The notes under the pieces were generated by a model. The model had not been told where the DNA came from and ran no database searches. It was given only the letters and a program-made list of their open reading frames with translations. A stretch of DNA of 49,476 bases from MED-G116 sp038147495 (GTDB taxonomy: Bacteria > Pseudomonadota > Alphaproteobacteria > Puniceispirillales > Puniceispirillaceae), in assembly GCA_038147495.1 (NCBI GenBank), contig JAYQTT010000018.1, positions 1 through 49,476 on the forward strand, read 5' to 3'. Positions 1-8,224 of the stretch are shown here, piece by piece. Position numbers and translations under genes: made by a program. Every line of letters starts with the position of its first letter. Position 1 is the first letter of the stretch.

Positions 1-2
1 AT

Positions 3-453
3 CTTATATCATTGTTTGAGCATGACGCCTCGTCACCGATGATTGAAGAGGAAGCAGAAGATGTGCGATCGGTGCTGGTCGATCTTGGCTTGTCCGAGGA
101 CGACTGCGGCCGCCCGGGTGATCCACATTCTGAACAAATCGGACAACGTGGACGCTGCCGACATAGAGGCCGTGCTGAATATGTTTGACGGGGGCGGCAT
201 TGACCTCGGCTATCAGCGGTGAGGATTGATGATGCGCTGGCGGGGCAATTGACCGGCATCTCGCCAGCGTGGTCTTTGACGCTGACGGTGACGCTATCGC
301 CTTCAGATGGCGCGAGCACGGGCATGGCTGTATGAACACAGCCGGGTGATGCAACCAGATTTCAGCGATAGCGGTGATGAGACGCTGCAGCTGGTCATTG
401 ATCCGGCCAATTGGGCGCGGTTTTGTTCGAGATGGCCTGAACTCGTCACATAG
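3..453 (+). pseudogene. hflX: 3' end of GTPase HflX, multiply frameshifted
   Basis: Read across three frames, the segment gives the C-terminal part of the ribosome-associated GTPase HflX. It shows the end of the G domain (HDASSPMIEEEAEDVRSVL, then VIHILNKSDNV, the NKSD being the G4 NKxD motif), then LTSAISGE (G5-like), then DRHLASVVFDAD, VTLSPSD and the typical tail ARAWLYEHSRVMQ to a TAG at 451-453. Frame has to change near 116-118, 190-194, 223-225, 245-250, 286-288 and 309-310. Most of these look like one extra G in a short G run. The gene continues upstream of the window. It may be a real decayed copy or poor sequence. The family assignment is fairly firm because the motifs occur in the right order. 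Confidence 0.7.
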
Positions 454-534
454 GCCTGCATTTTCACCATTTCCAAATGGATGTGTCTGGGATTAGAGTG
501 GCTTCCAAGAACCGTTACGCAGGAGTTGGATTTC

Positions 535-1392
535 ATGGAACGCATCGTATATCTGAACGGTGAATTCATACCGGAAAGCGAGGCCAAATTATCGATCTTT
601 GATCGTGGGCTTCTGTTTGCCGATGCCGTCTATGAAGGTTTTGGTATTATTGATGGCCAGCTTGCTGATTTCAAAGGACATATGGACCGTCTCGACCGGT
701 CGCTTGGTGAGCTGAATATTCCCGCCCCCATGGATCGGGCGGAAATGCTTGATGTGCTGATGCGTCTGATAAAAGAAAATGACCAGCGTGAGGGGTTCTT
801 GTATTTGCATGTCACCCGCGGGCAGGGTGATCGCAATTATCTTTATAATGACAGCTATATCCCGAATGTGTTTGCCTTCACACAAGGCGAGAAATTTGCC
901 GTAGATGCCCCGCCAAAATTGGTCAGCTTGGCCAGTGTTCCCGATATCCGCTGGGCGCGCCGTGACATCAAAACAACGAATTTGCTTGGTCAGGTGATGG
1001 CAAAGCAGGCCGCACATGAGGCCGGTGCCTATGAGGCTTTGATGGTTGATGAGGATGGCTATGTCACCGAAGCAGGTTCGTCGAGTTTCTTCTTTATCAA
1101 GGACAAGGTGCTGTATGTCCGGCCGGTCAGCAATGAAATCCTGCATGGCATTACCCGCCAGACGATGCTCCGCGTGGCTGAAGCACATCAGGTCCGGATC
1201 AAAGAAGGAGTTTATACACTTGAGGAGGCCAAGCAGGCGGATGAAGCCTTCATCACTGCCGCATCTATATATGTTTTGCCTGTCGGCCGCATCGATGATG
1301 TGAAGATTGGCGGCGATGAGCCGGGGCCGATTACAAGCAGTTTGCGCACCGCCTATCTGGAGACGGCACGCGCCGAATTTCCGGCAGTTTAG
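535..1392 (+). CDS. dat: D-amino-acid (D-alanine) aminotransferase, class IV
   Basis: A 285-residue class IV PLP aminotransferase, close in layout to bacillary D-alanine transaminase. The N-terminal stretch IVYLNGEFIPESEAKLSIFD, the Schiff-base lysine near residue 146 (RDIKTTNLLGQV), the family glutamate in YVTEAGSSS near 179 and ITAASIYVLPV near the end all fit. It would interconvert D-amino acids and 2-oxo acids, with D-Ala/D-Glu as the usual pair, in the cytoplasm. The ATG at 535 is chosen because AGGAG lies at 521-525 and because the family starts there. An in-frame upstream ATG at 481 has no such support. Branched-chain aminotransferase or aminodeoxychorismate lyase are the alternatives within the fold. 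The neighbours (RidA next) fit PLP-enzyme metabolism, since RidA clears enamine/imine by-products. Confidence 0.85.
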   Translation: MERIVYLNGEFIPESEAKLSIFDRGLLFADAVYEGFGIIDGQLADFKGHMDRLDRSLGELNIPAPMDRAEMLDVLMRLIKENDQREGFLYLHVTRGQGDRNYLYNDSYIPNVFAFTQGEKFAVDAPPKLVSLASVPDIRWARRDIKTTNLLGQVMAKQAAHEAGAYEALMVDEDGYVTEAGSSSFFFIKDKVLYVRPVSNEILHGITRQTMLRVAEAHQVRIKEGVYTLEEAKQADEAFITAASIYVLPVGRIDDVKIGGDEPGPITSSLRTAYLETARAEFPAV

Positions 1393-1464
1393 CTGTTTCT
1401 AAGATACTAATTTATAATGGTAAATTGTGAAAAGTATTAATAACTGGCAGGTAATGACTGAAAA

Positions 1465-1499
1465 GCTCTATAAAAATCACTTAAAAATTTATATAGAGC
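1465..1499. promoter_or_regulatory. 8-bp inverted repeat upstream of ridA
   Basis: GCTCTATA at 1465-1472 is repeated inverted as TATAGAGC at 1492-1499, with a 19-base A/T-rich spacer. It lies in the AT-rich gap between dat and ridA. No T-run follows, so an operator or a weak mRNA hairpin is as likely as a terminator. Its function is unknown. Confidence 0.35.
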
Positions 1500-1541
1500 G
1501 TTGAAAAGTAACAATAAAGCAAGAAAAGTAAGGACAATAGC

Positions 1542-1955
1542 ATGGCACATAAACGTATTCGCCCTTTTAACACCAAGAAAACCTATCCCGAGCAGAATCT
1601 GAACAATGACCTGAGCCAGGGCGTTGTTGCGCGTGGGACCATGGTATTTTTGCGTGGGCAGGTGTCACAGGATTTGGACAGTCGCGAGTCATTGCATGTC
1701 GGGGATGCGGCGAAGCAGACTGAAAAGACCATGCAGAATATCAAGATGCTGCTGGAGGAGGGCGGAAGCTGCCTTGATCACATCTGCCGCATTGTTGTGT
1801 ATCTGACGGACATTCGGTATCGCGAAGCGGTGTATCAGGAGATGGGAAAATGGCTTGAGGGCGTTCATCCCTGTTCGACCGGCATCGTAGTGCCAGCGCT
1901 GGCACGCCCTGAATGGGTTGTTGAAATTGAGGTAACTGCGGTCATTCCAGATTAG
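1542..1955 (+). CDS. RidA/YjgF-family protein
   Basis: A 137-residue single-domain RidA (YjgF/YER057c/UK114) protein. Canonical RidA hydrolyses reactive enamine/imine intermediates released by PLP enzymes. The fold signature is visible: a G-x-V-S segment (RGQVSQD), the RIVVYLTDI strand, and the C-terminal ARPEWVVEIEVTAV, which carries the conserved arginine that binds the substrate carboxylate. The N-terminus KRIRPFNTKKTYPEQNLNND is longer than in E. coli RidA and points to one of the RidA subfamilies (Rid1-7) rather than the archetype. The start is preceded by AAGGA. It lies between a D-amino-acid aminotransferase and a Rieske oxygenase, which suggests a role in amine catabolism. Confidence 0.85.
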   Translation: MAHKRIRPFNTKKTYPEQNLNNDLSQGVVARGTMVFLRGQVSQDLDSRESLHVGDAAKQTEKTMQNIKMLLEEGGSCLDHICRIVVYLTDIRYREAVYQEMGKWLEGVHPCSTGIVVPALARPEWVVEIEVTAVIPD

Positions 1956-2055
1956 GCGGCCCAAATAGTGGGGCTGAGTAATCGGATAGCCGTTGGCTAT
2001 GCCCAGAAGTGATTGGGCTAAGCCATCACCAATAGTCATAAAAGGGGGCTGTTTG

Positions 2056-3216
2056 ATGGAAACAACTGGCGTACGGCCATCTGATGAGCTTCAGGCGATA
2101 TTGGCCGACCTCAAGATGCTGGCGGAAAAACCTCTTTCGGCGGCGACTGCACCACCAAAAGCGGTCTACACATCTAATGCGGTCGCGGCGCTTGAGCAGG
2201 AGCGCATTTTCAGCAAAGCGTGGCTGTGCGCGGGCCGCTCTGATGAGTTGGCGAAGCCCGGCGACTACATGAGCTTTGAGCATGGTGATCAGCCACTGAT
2301 TATCATTCGCGGAAATGACGGGTCCCTGTCGGCGCTCGCCAATATTTGCCGTCACCGGATGATGCGTCTTGTCGAGGGGCGCGGCAATGCCCGCCGCTTT
2401 ACCTGTCCCTATCATGCCTGGACCTACAATCTCGAAGGCCAGCTTGTTGCCGCCGCCCATATGGAAAAGACAGAGTGCTTCAACAAGGCTGATATTCGCC
2501 TGCCTGCGGCGCGATGCGAGGAATATCTGGGCTGGATTTATGTCTCGCTTGACGCCGATGCAGAGCCGGTTGCGGACTGTCTTGCCGAACTGACAGATCG
2601 GCTGCAGGCCTATAACATGCAGAATTACGTGACCATTTTTACCGAGGATCATGTCTGGGACACGAACTGGAAGTGTCTGACAGAAAATTTCATGGAAGGC
2701 TACCATCTCCCGGTCGCACACAAGGGCACAGTCGGTGCCTATTTTCCGGTTGAGGAAACGGTCTTCGATGACCGTGGAAGCTTTCCGCATTTCACCAGTC
2801 AGCTGTTCAAGAAAACCAGTAACGCACCGGTAGGCACGGCGCATCCTGCCAATACCAGCCTTGAAGGCGAATGGCGCAATATCTCGGTGATGCCAACGGT
2901 CTTTCCCTGCCACATGTATGTGCTGGCCCCGGATCATTTGTGGTATCTTGCGCTGCAACCCGATGGTGTCGGTAAAACCCGCATCCGTTACGGCGCGGCC
3001 ATTGCCCCTGAAGTGCTGGCGGCACAATCTGACCCCGAGGCATATATCGCCAACGCAAAGGCATTCCTTGATGATGTTCAGCTTGAGGACAAGCATGTTG
3101 TCGAGGGCATCTTTGCCGGTGCAAAAGCACCAATGTCCGCGCCGGGGCCATTGAGCTGGCTGGAAAGGGAGAACCACGAATTTACGCAATATCTGGCGCG
3201 TATGCTATGTGATTAG
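2056..3216 (+). CDS. Rieske non-haem iron oxygenase, alpha subunit
   Basis: A 386-residue ring-hydroxylating or N-demethylating oxygenase. The Rieske [2Fe-2S] ligands are C98-x-H100 (CRHRMM) and C117-x2-H120 (CPYH). The catalytic domain has NWKCLTENFMEGYHLPVAH, giving mononuclear-iron histidines H217 and H222 and a glutamate (E214) at the inter-subunit bridging position where naphthalene dioxygenase has aspartate. From family knowledge, a bridging Glu is typical of the quaternary-amine oxygenases such as carnitine oxygenase CntA. This makes a methylated-amine substrate more likely than an aromatic one. No reductase gene is adjacent, so electrons must come from elsewhere. The ATG at 2056 follows AAGGGGG at 2041-2047; the longer reading from 1993 lacks a site. 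The true substrate is unknown. Confidence 0.82.
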   Translation: METTGVRPSDELQAILADLKMLAEKPLSAATAPPKAVYTSNAVAALEQERIFSKAWLCAGRSDELAKPGDYMSFEHGDQPLIIIRGNDGSLSALANICRHRMMRLVEGRGNARRFTCPYHAWTYNLEGQLVAAAHMEKTECFNKADIRLPAARCEEYLGWIYVSLDADAEPVADCLAELTDRLQAYNMQNYVTIFTEDHVWDTNWKCLTENFMEGYHLPVAHKGTVGAYFPVEETVFDDRGSFPHFTSQLFKKTSNAPVGTAHPANTSLEGEWRNISVMPTVFPCHMYVLAPDHLWYLALQPDGVGKTRIRYGAAIAPEVLAAQSDPEAYIANAKAFLDDVQLEDKHVVEGIFAGAKAPMSAPGPLSWLERENHEFTQYLARMLCD

Positions 3217-3289
3217 GGGTGGCTGGTTTTGCGGCGTCACGCACGCTGGGCATAACGCCCATCACTGATTTTGGGGAGGATTTACAGAT

Positions 3290-3967
3290 ATGACTTTTTC
3301 GATTGTCGGGCATTGCCCAAAGACCAACATGGCCGGAGTGGCCATTACCACCAGCAGCATTTCTGTTGGCAGTAGATGCCCTCATGTGCGTGCCGGTGCA
3401 GGCGCGGTGACAACACAGAATGTTACCGACCCGTCAATCGGGCCGGATGCGCTGGCGCATCTGGCGACAGGAAAATCGGCCACCGAGGCGCTTGAACTGG
3501 TTCTCAAGGATCGCCCGCATCTGGCTTATCGGCAGGTAGCAATCGTTGACCTGCATGGCGGCGTTGCGCATTTCACCGGTGAAAATATTCTGGGTACGAA
3601 TGCGGTTGTTACGGGTGATGGCTGTGTTGCCGCTGGCAATTTGCTCTCAACCACTGATGTTCCGGCGGCGATGGTTGCTTCTTTTGAGGCCGGGGCCGAT
3701 CTGCAACTTGCCGAGAGATTGCTTTGTGCCCTTGAAGCCGGGATCAGCGCCGGTGGCGAAGAAGGGCCAACACATTCTGCATGTCTGCTTGTTGCGCATC
3801 GCAACAGCTGGCCATTGGTTGATCTGCGTGTTGACTGGACAGATGAGTGCCCGGGCAAGGTCCTGCGTAGCCTTTGGCAGGCCTATGAGCCACAGATGGA
3901 AGCCTATAATTTGCGCGCGCTGAACCCCGAGGCTGCGCCAAGCTATGGCGTGGCTGGTGACGAATAG
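3290..3967 (+). CDS. DUF1028 family protein (Ntn-hydrolase fold)
   Basis: A 225-residue DUF1028 protein. The typical start MTFSIVGHCPKTNMAGVAI, the VGSRCPHVRAGAGAVTTQ block and GPDALAHLATG are the family hallmark. Members are predicted N-terminal-nucleophile-like hydrolases and are often found beside amine or peptide catabolic genes; no reaction is established. GGGGAGG lies just upstream at 3272-3278. The gene ends by overlapping the convergent EamA gene by 25 bases. It follows the Rieske oxygenase after 73 bases and is probably co-transcribed with it. A link to amide or lactam hydrolysis is only a guess from context. Confidence 0.85.
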   Translation: MTFSIVGHCPKTNMAGVAITTSSISVGSRCPHVRAGAGAVTTQNVTDPSIGPDALAHLATGKSATEALELVLKDRPHLAYRQVAIVDLHGGVAHFTGENILGTNAVVTGDGCVAAGNLLSTTDVPAAMVASFEAGADLQLAERLLCALEAGISAGGEEGPTHSACLLVAHRNSWPLVDLRVDWTDECPGKVLRSLWQAYEPQMEAYNLRALNPEAAPSYGVAGDE

Positions 3968-4845
3968 CGCGTCACCAGATAAACGCCCGCACTGGCCAGT
4001 GCAAAGCCACAAAGACTGGTCATGGTAAGACGCTCACCAAACCAGAGCGCAGCCATGATGGCGGTCGATGGCGGCACCAGAAACAGCAGTGACGATGTTG
4101 CCGCCATGCTGTCGCGCTTGATCAGGATCATCAAAATCATGTAGGCGCCCAGAGACACGGCGAGAATCTGCCAGCTCATGGCAAGGATAAAGGGCAATTG
4201 CCAATCTATTTGCGGTGTCTCGAGGAGTGGCGTTATCACAAGATAAAATCCGGCGGCTGCGACGGCCTGAATGAAATTGCTTTTCAACAGTCCCATTTTT
4301 CCGCCGGTTTTCTTCTGCATCAGCGTTCCCGCCGTAATCGCCAGCAATCCCAAGAAGGCGACACCCAAACCGGCAAGTGGAAACGCCCCGCCGATTGTGG
4401 GCATCAAGACAATTGTCACGCCCGCCAGGCCAAGGCCAATCCCCAGCCATTGCACCCTTCGCATGGCCTCGGCGAACAGGAAGATTGCCAAAAAGGATGA
4501 AAGCAATGGCTGCATCGATACAATCAGTGAGGTGAGGCCTGCCGGCACACCCATGTCGAGCGCCAAAAATACCGAACCTAGATAACCGCCATGTAACAGC
4601 ACCCCAACAGTTGCTGTTGCCAGTATTGATCGCCAATCAGTCCCCTGTGATGGGGGTGAACCTGTCTGGGATTGTGACAATCCACCAGCCAGAGCGAACA
4701 TGCCCCCGAACAGCAGGGCAACAATGGCAAATCGAAGCAATAACAGGGCAAAAGGCGTGGCATATATCACCGCTTCCTTGCCGGTGACGAAAGCAGAGGA
4801 CCACAAAAACACAAATATCATCGGCAGGCCGAAGCGCAGCATCAT
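3943..4845 (-). CDS. EamA-family (DMT) transporter
   Basis: A 300-residue inner-membrane protein of the drug/metabolite transporter superfamily with two EamA repeats and about ten hydrophobic segments. It starts MMLRFGLPMIFVFLWSSAF, where the WSSAF element is typical of EamA repeat 1, and repeat 2 ends with LWFGERLTMTSLCGFALASAGVYLV. Such proteins usually export amino acids or other small metabolites; the substrate cannot be told. It lies 10 bases downstream of the SGNH hydrolase on the same strand and is likely co-transcribed. It is one of three EamA genes in the window. Confidence 0.85.
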   Translation of the reverse strand: MMLRFGLPMIFVFLWSSAFVTGKEAVIYATPFALLLLRFAIVALLFGGMFALAGGLSQSQTGSPPSQGTDWRSILATATVGVLLHGGYLGSVFLALDMGVPAGLTSLIVSMQPLLSSFLAIFLFAEAMRRVQWLGIGLGLAGVTIVLMPTIGGAFPLAGLGVAFLGLLAITAGTLMQKKTGGKMGLLKSNFIQAVAAAGFYLVITPLLETPQIDWQLPFILAMSWQILAVSLGAYMILMILIKRDSMAATSSLLFLVPPSTAIMAALWFGERLTMTSLCGFALASAGVYLVTRYSSPATP

Positions 4846-4855
4846 CGCGCCAATC

Positions 4856-5524
4856 TCACGTCATGTTGAGAAGGTGAGCGGCGACCATGTCGCCAAATGC
4901 GGTATGCGTTTCCGCCCGCCAGTGAATGGGATCACGATCAGATGAGACGGCGGCATCATTCGCGTTGATGAAATCAATCCCCCGGTCATGACAGACACGG
5001 CCAAGTGCAGCGGGCAGCATTTGCGATTTTTCCAGCCCGCCGCGCCATTCTTCATATCTGATCCATTGATCATCATCGACACGCGCGCCAAGCATTGGTG
5101 GGCAGATCACGGTCACTGCCGGTGACGTCTCGCCGTGCCATCCACCCGGCCCGGAGAGACTTGCCCCGACAATATCGACAAGGCGCAACACGCCCTCGGC
5201 GATATCGTCTGCCGAGCGGTCAAAACGGGCCTTGAGATCATTTGTGCCAAGCATGATCAGCACACGATCAAGCGGCTGGTGCGACATCAGGATGGCGAGC
5301 AGCGGCACGGCACCGTCATATTGCGGACCTTCCAGCGGGTCCGTGCCATGAGTGATTCGCCCGGGCAGGTTTTCCTCAATGACGTCAATCGGCGTGTGGT
5401 TCGCGGTGCGTTTGGCCATGTAGCTGTTTGCCAGCTGGCGTGGCCAACGTCCGTCAAACCGATGGCCGCTGCCATCGTCAAGATAGCCCCAGCTGTTTGA
5501 GTCACCATAAACAAGTAAACGCAT
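4856..5524 (-). CDS. SGNH/GDSL-family hydrolase
   Basis: A 222-residue SGNH esterase/lipase-type hydrolase. Block I is YGDSNSWGY with nucleophile Ser9. A GTND block at 93-96 gives the oxyanion asparagine. The C-terminal DPIHWRAETHTAFG supplies the catalytic Asp/His pair near 198 and 201. There is no signal peptide, so it is probably cytoplasmic. Related proteins are annotated as arylesterases or carbohydrate esterases. The natural substrate is unknown. It stands immediately upstream of an EamA transporter in the same direction. Confidence 0.85.
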   Translation of the reverse strand: MRLLVYGDSNSWGYLDDGSGHRFDGRWPRQLANSYMAKRTANHTPIDVIEENLPGRITHGTDPLEGPQYDGAVPLLAILMSHQPLDRVLIMLGTNDLKARFDRSADDIAEGVLRLVDIVGASLSGPGGWHGETSPAVTVICPPMLGARVDDDQWIRYEEWRGGLEKSQMLPAALGRVCHDRGIDFINANDAAVSSDRDPIHWRAETHTAFGDMVAAHLLNMT

Positions 5525-5596
5525 CTCAAAGTACCTGAGTGTAGTCGGGGCAGGTGGGTATGAGCCAAAACAACCGGCACATTACAGCATCATCTT

Positions 5597-5638
5597 TCAT
5601 TTTGTTTTGGTCATTCTGTTTTGTTCATTCTGTTTTGG
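5597..5638. repeat. Three tandem 14-bp repeats at the 3' end of the rhodanese gene
   Basis: Three near-identical 14-base units run head to tail: TCATTTTGTTTTGG (5597-5610), TCATTCTGTTTTGT (5611-5624) and TCATTCTGTTTTGG (5625-5638). The third unit contains the stop codon and last codons of the rhodanese gene on the minus strand, so the other copies extend its 3' untranslated region. This looks like replication slippage. There are too few copies, and no spacers, for a CRISPR. Confidence 0.75.
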
Positions 5639-6017
5639 CGATTGGCAGGCCGGCTTCGCCCCAGGCATTCAGCCCGCCATCAAGATCACAGGCATTTTCC
5701 ATTCCCATGTCATTCAGGGTGCGCGCGGCAAGGGCTGATCGCCATCCAGATGTGCAGAACAGAATGATGGCCTTGTCGGTGGCAAAAACATCCTTGAAGT
5801 AAGGGCTTTTGGGGTCCACCCAGAATTCCAACATCCCCCGCGGTGCATGAAAAGCATCGGCGATCCTGCCGACCCTGTCGAGCTCGCGGATATCACGGAT
5901 ATCGACCAGAAGTGCTTTACCCTCATCCCGCATTCGTGCGGCATCTTCAGGAGCAATGCGCATAATCTTTGCCTGCGCTTCGTTGACCATGTCTATGGCG
6001 TGTCTTGTTACAGGCAT
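5625..6017 (-). CDS. Rhodanese-like sulfurtransferase domain protein
   Basis: A 130-residue single rhodanese domain. LLVDIRDIRELDRVGRI is the CH2A-type region and LFCTSGWRSALAARTL contains the active-site loop with Cys88 (CTSGWR), a six-residue loop as in sulfurtransferases. GMENACDLDGGLNAWGEAGLP closes the domain as usual. It probably carries persulfide sulfur or is a thiosulfate-type sulfurtransferase in the cytoplasm. It is divergent from the CoA ligase gene and lies upstream of the SGNH/EamA pair on the same strand, with a 100-base gap holding tandem repeats. Confidence 0.88.
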   Translation of the reverse strand: MPVTRHAIDMVNEAQAKIMRIAPEDAARMRDEGKALLVDIRDIRELDRVGRIADAFHAPRGMLEFWVDPKSPYFKDVFATDKAIILFCTSGWRSALAARTLNDMGMENACDLDGGLNAWGEAGLPIAKTE

Positions 6018-6290
6018 CTTGAAATCTCTTTGGTCATGAATGATGCGTCAATCTAGCAGAACAAATTGGCAAGCGAAAACACCAAACGTCATCCATTTGC
6101 CTGCTGTGGGAATGTATTGGCGTTCGTTCGCGGTGCCGGTGCCGCAGGTCGAGTGAAAAACTTGTGGCAATTATCACTCTGAGGGTTTCTCTGGACGTAA
6201 TTTTTTGGCTAAGCTGGATGGCGTAAAGCAGGAACAGGCGCGCCAGCATGGTGTGACGAAAATGCCTGATGCGAGATAGGGGAAAGTCAG

Positions 6291-8189
6291 ATGGTTGAGA
6301 AGAATTATGCCTCGGTCTATGGCAAGGCTGTTGCCGATAGTGGCGCCTTTTGGCATGACGCGGCAAAGGATATTGATTGGGTGACGCCGCCAAAAACCGC
6401 AATCGACAGCAGTAACACGCCCTTTTATCGCTGGTTTCCTGATGGTGAGATGAACACCTGTTTCAACGCTGTTGACCGCCATGTGGCCGCCGGACGAGGT
6501 GAGCAAAAGGCGATCATCTATGACTCGCCCATTACCAATAGCAAATCCAGTCTGACCTTTGCTGAACTGCAGACGGCGACAGCAAAATTTGCCGGTATGC
6601 TGGCGGGCAATGGTCTGGTCGCCGGCGACCGGGTCATCATCTATATGCCGATGATCCCCGAAGCGGTCATTGCCATGCTTGGTTGTGCCCGCCTTGGCGT
6701 TGTGCATTCGGTCGTGTTTGGCGGGTTTGCCGCGGCAGAGCTTGCCAAACGGATTGATGATTGCGCCCCCAAAATGATTGTCAGCGCATCATGTGGTCAT
6801 GAACCAACCCGCATTGTGGAATATAAGCCGCTTCTTGATGAGGCAATTGATATTGCCACGCATAAGGTCACCAGCTGTGTGATCTATCAGCGCGAGGCGG
6901 TGACGGCATCTCTTGTCGCGGGACGTGATATTGAATGGCACGCAGCGCATGACGGTGTTGCTGAAATGGCGCCTGTTACGGTGAAGGCCACCGATCCGCT
7001 TTATATCCTCTATACCTCTGGCACGACTGGCCAGCCGAAAGGCGTTATGCGCGACAATGGCGGACATGCGGTGGCACTGGCGTGGAGCATGCCAAACATC
7101 TATGACATGCAACCGGGAGAGGTCTATTGGGCCGCATCGGATATCGGCTGGGTTGTTGGGCATTCCTACATCGTATACGCCCCCTTGATTGTTGGTTGTT
7201 CAACCGTGCTTTTTGAGGGCAAGCCCATCGGCACACCCGATGCTGGTGTTTTCTGGCGCATCATCGAAGACTACAAGGTCAAGGTGTTGTTCACAGCGCC
7301 AACAGCGTTCCGTGCGATCAAGCGTGCCGACCCCGATGGTTCGTTTCTACAGAAACATGATGTCTCGTCTCTCAAATATCTGTTTTTGGCGGGCGAGAGG
7401 GCAGACCCGGATACAATAGTTTGGGCACAGGACAAATTGCAGGTGCCGGTCATTGATCACTGGTGGCAAACCGAAACAGGGTGGTCAATTTGTGCCAATC
7501 CCATGGGGATTGAACCGCTGCCAGTAAAATTGGGATCACCCTCGGTACCGATGCCGGGCTTTGAGCTGTCGATCCTGAATGAATCAGGTGCGCCGCTTGG
7601 TGCGAATGAGCTTGGTTCGATTGCAATCAAATTGCCCCTGCCGCCATCTTGCCTGCCGACAATCTGGGGGGCTGATGACGCTTTTGTCGAAAAATATCTG
7701 ACGACATTCCCTGGCTATTATGAAACAGGGGACGCTGGCTATCGTGATGAAGATGGGTATGTCTACATCATGGCGCGCACTGACGATGTGATCAATGTTG
7801 CCGGGCATCGCCTGTCAACCGGCCAGCTGGAAGAGGTTCTTGCCGATCATCCGGATGTTGCAGAATGCGCGGTGATTGGCGTTGCGGATGAACTGAAAGG
7901 GCAATTGCCGCTTGGTTTGATCTGCCTCTATCCGAATTGCGAAAAAACGCATGAAGTTGTCTGCGCCGAGGCCATCGACCTTGTCAAAACGAGGGTCGGC
8001 CGTGTGTCTGCTTTCAATATTGTTGTGGTTGTTGATCGCTTGCCAAAGACGCGATCCGGTAAGGTGTTGCGTGCAACCATGGCGAAGATTGCAGATGGTG
8101 TCGAATGGACGATGCCGGCGACGATTGACGATCCGGTGATCCTTGACGAGATTGCCGCGGCGTTAAAAACAGTCGGTTATCCGGGCTGA
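6291..8189 (+). CDS. prpE: Propionyl-CoA synthetase type acyl-CoA ligase
   Basis: A 632-residue AMP-forming acyl-CoA synthetase of the acetyl/propionyl-CoA synthetase class. The N-terminal ACAS domain begins near 20. The P-loop YTSGTTGQPKG is at 241-251, followed by RDNGGHAVAL, which is characteristic of PrpE rather than Acs. YYETGDAGYRDEDGYVYIMAR is the A7/A8 region and PKTRSGKVLR holds the adenylation lysine near 591. It converts propionate (possibly also acetate, acrylate or 3-hydroxypropionate) to the CoA thioester. A 273-base gap separates it from the divergent rhodanese gene; no clear operator was seen there. No propionate-carboxylation genes are adjacent. Confidence 0.85.
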   Translation: MVEKNYASVYGKAVADSGAFWHDAAKDIDWVTPPKTAIDSSNTPFYRWFPDGEMNTCFNAVDRHVAAGRGEQKAIIYDSPITNSKSSLTFAELQTATAKFAGMLAGNGLVAGDRVIIYMPMIPEAVIAMLGCARLGVVHSVVFGGFAAAELAKRIDDCAPKMIVSASCGHEPTRIVEYKPLLDEAIDIATHKVTSCVIYQREAVTASLVAGRDIEWHAAHDGVAEMAPVTVKATDPLYILYTSGTTGQPKGVMRDNGGHAVALAWSMPNIYDMQPGEVYWAASDIGWVVGHSYIVYAPLIVGCSTVLFEGKPIGTPDAGVFWRIIEDYKVKVLFTAPTAFRAIKRADPDGSFLQKHDVSSLKYLFLAGERADPDTIVWAQDKLQVPVIDHWWQTETGWSICANPMGIEPLPVKLGSPSVPMPGFELSILNESGAPLGANELGSIAIKLPLPPSCLPTIWGADDAFVEKYLTTFPGYYETGDAGYRDEDGYVYIMARTDDVINVAGHRLSTGQLEEVLADHPDVAECAVIGVADELKGQLPLGLICLYPNCEKTHEVVCAEAIDLVKTRVGRVSAFNIVVVVDRLPKTRSGKVLRATMAKIADGVEWTMPATIDDPVILDEIAAALKTVGYPG

Positions 8190-8224
8190 GCGCAGAGCCA
8201 TCTGTGTCGGGACTTGTGGCGGGG

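Noticed and set aside
4..354. Minus-strand reading frame over the first 350 bases
   Set aside because: It is the complement of the hflX tail, whose plus-strand motifs are recognisable; the minus product matches nothing and is low in complexity.
5597..5638. Short CRISPR array
   Set aside because: Units are contiguous without spacers and there are only three.
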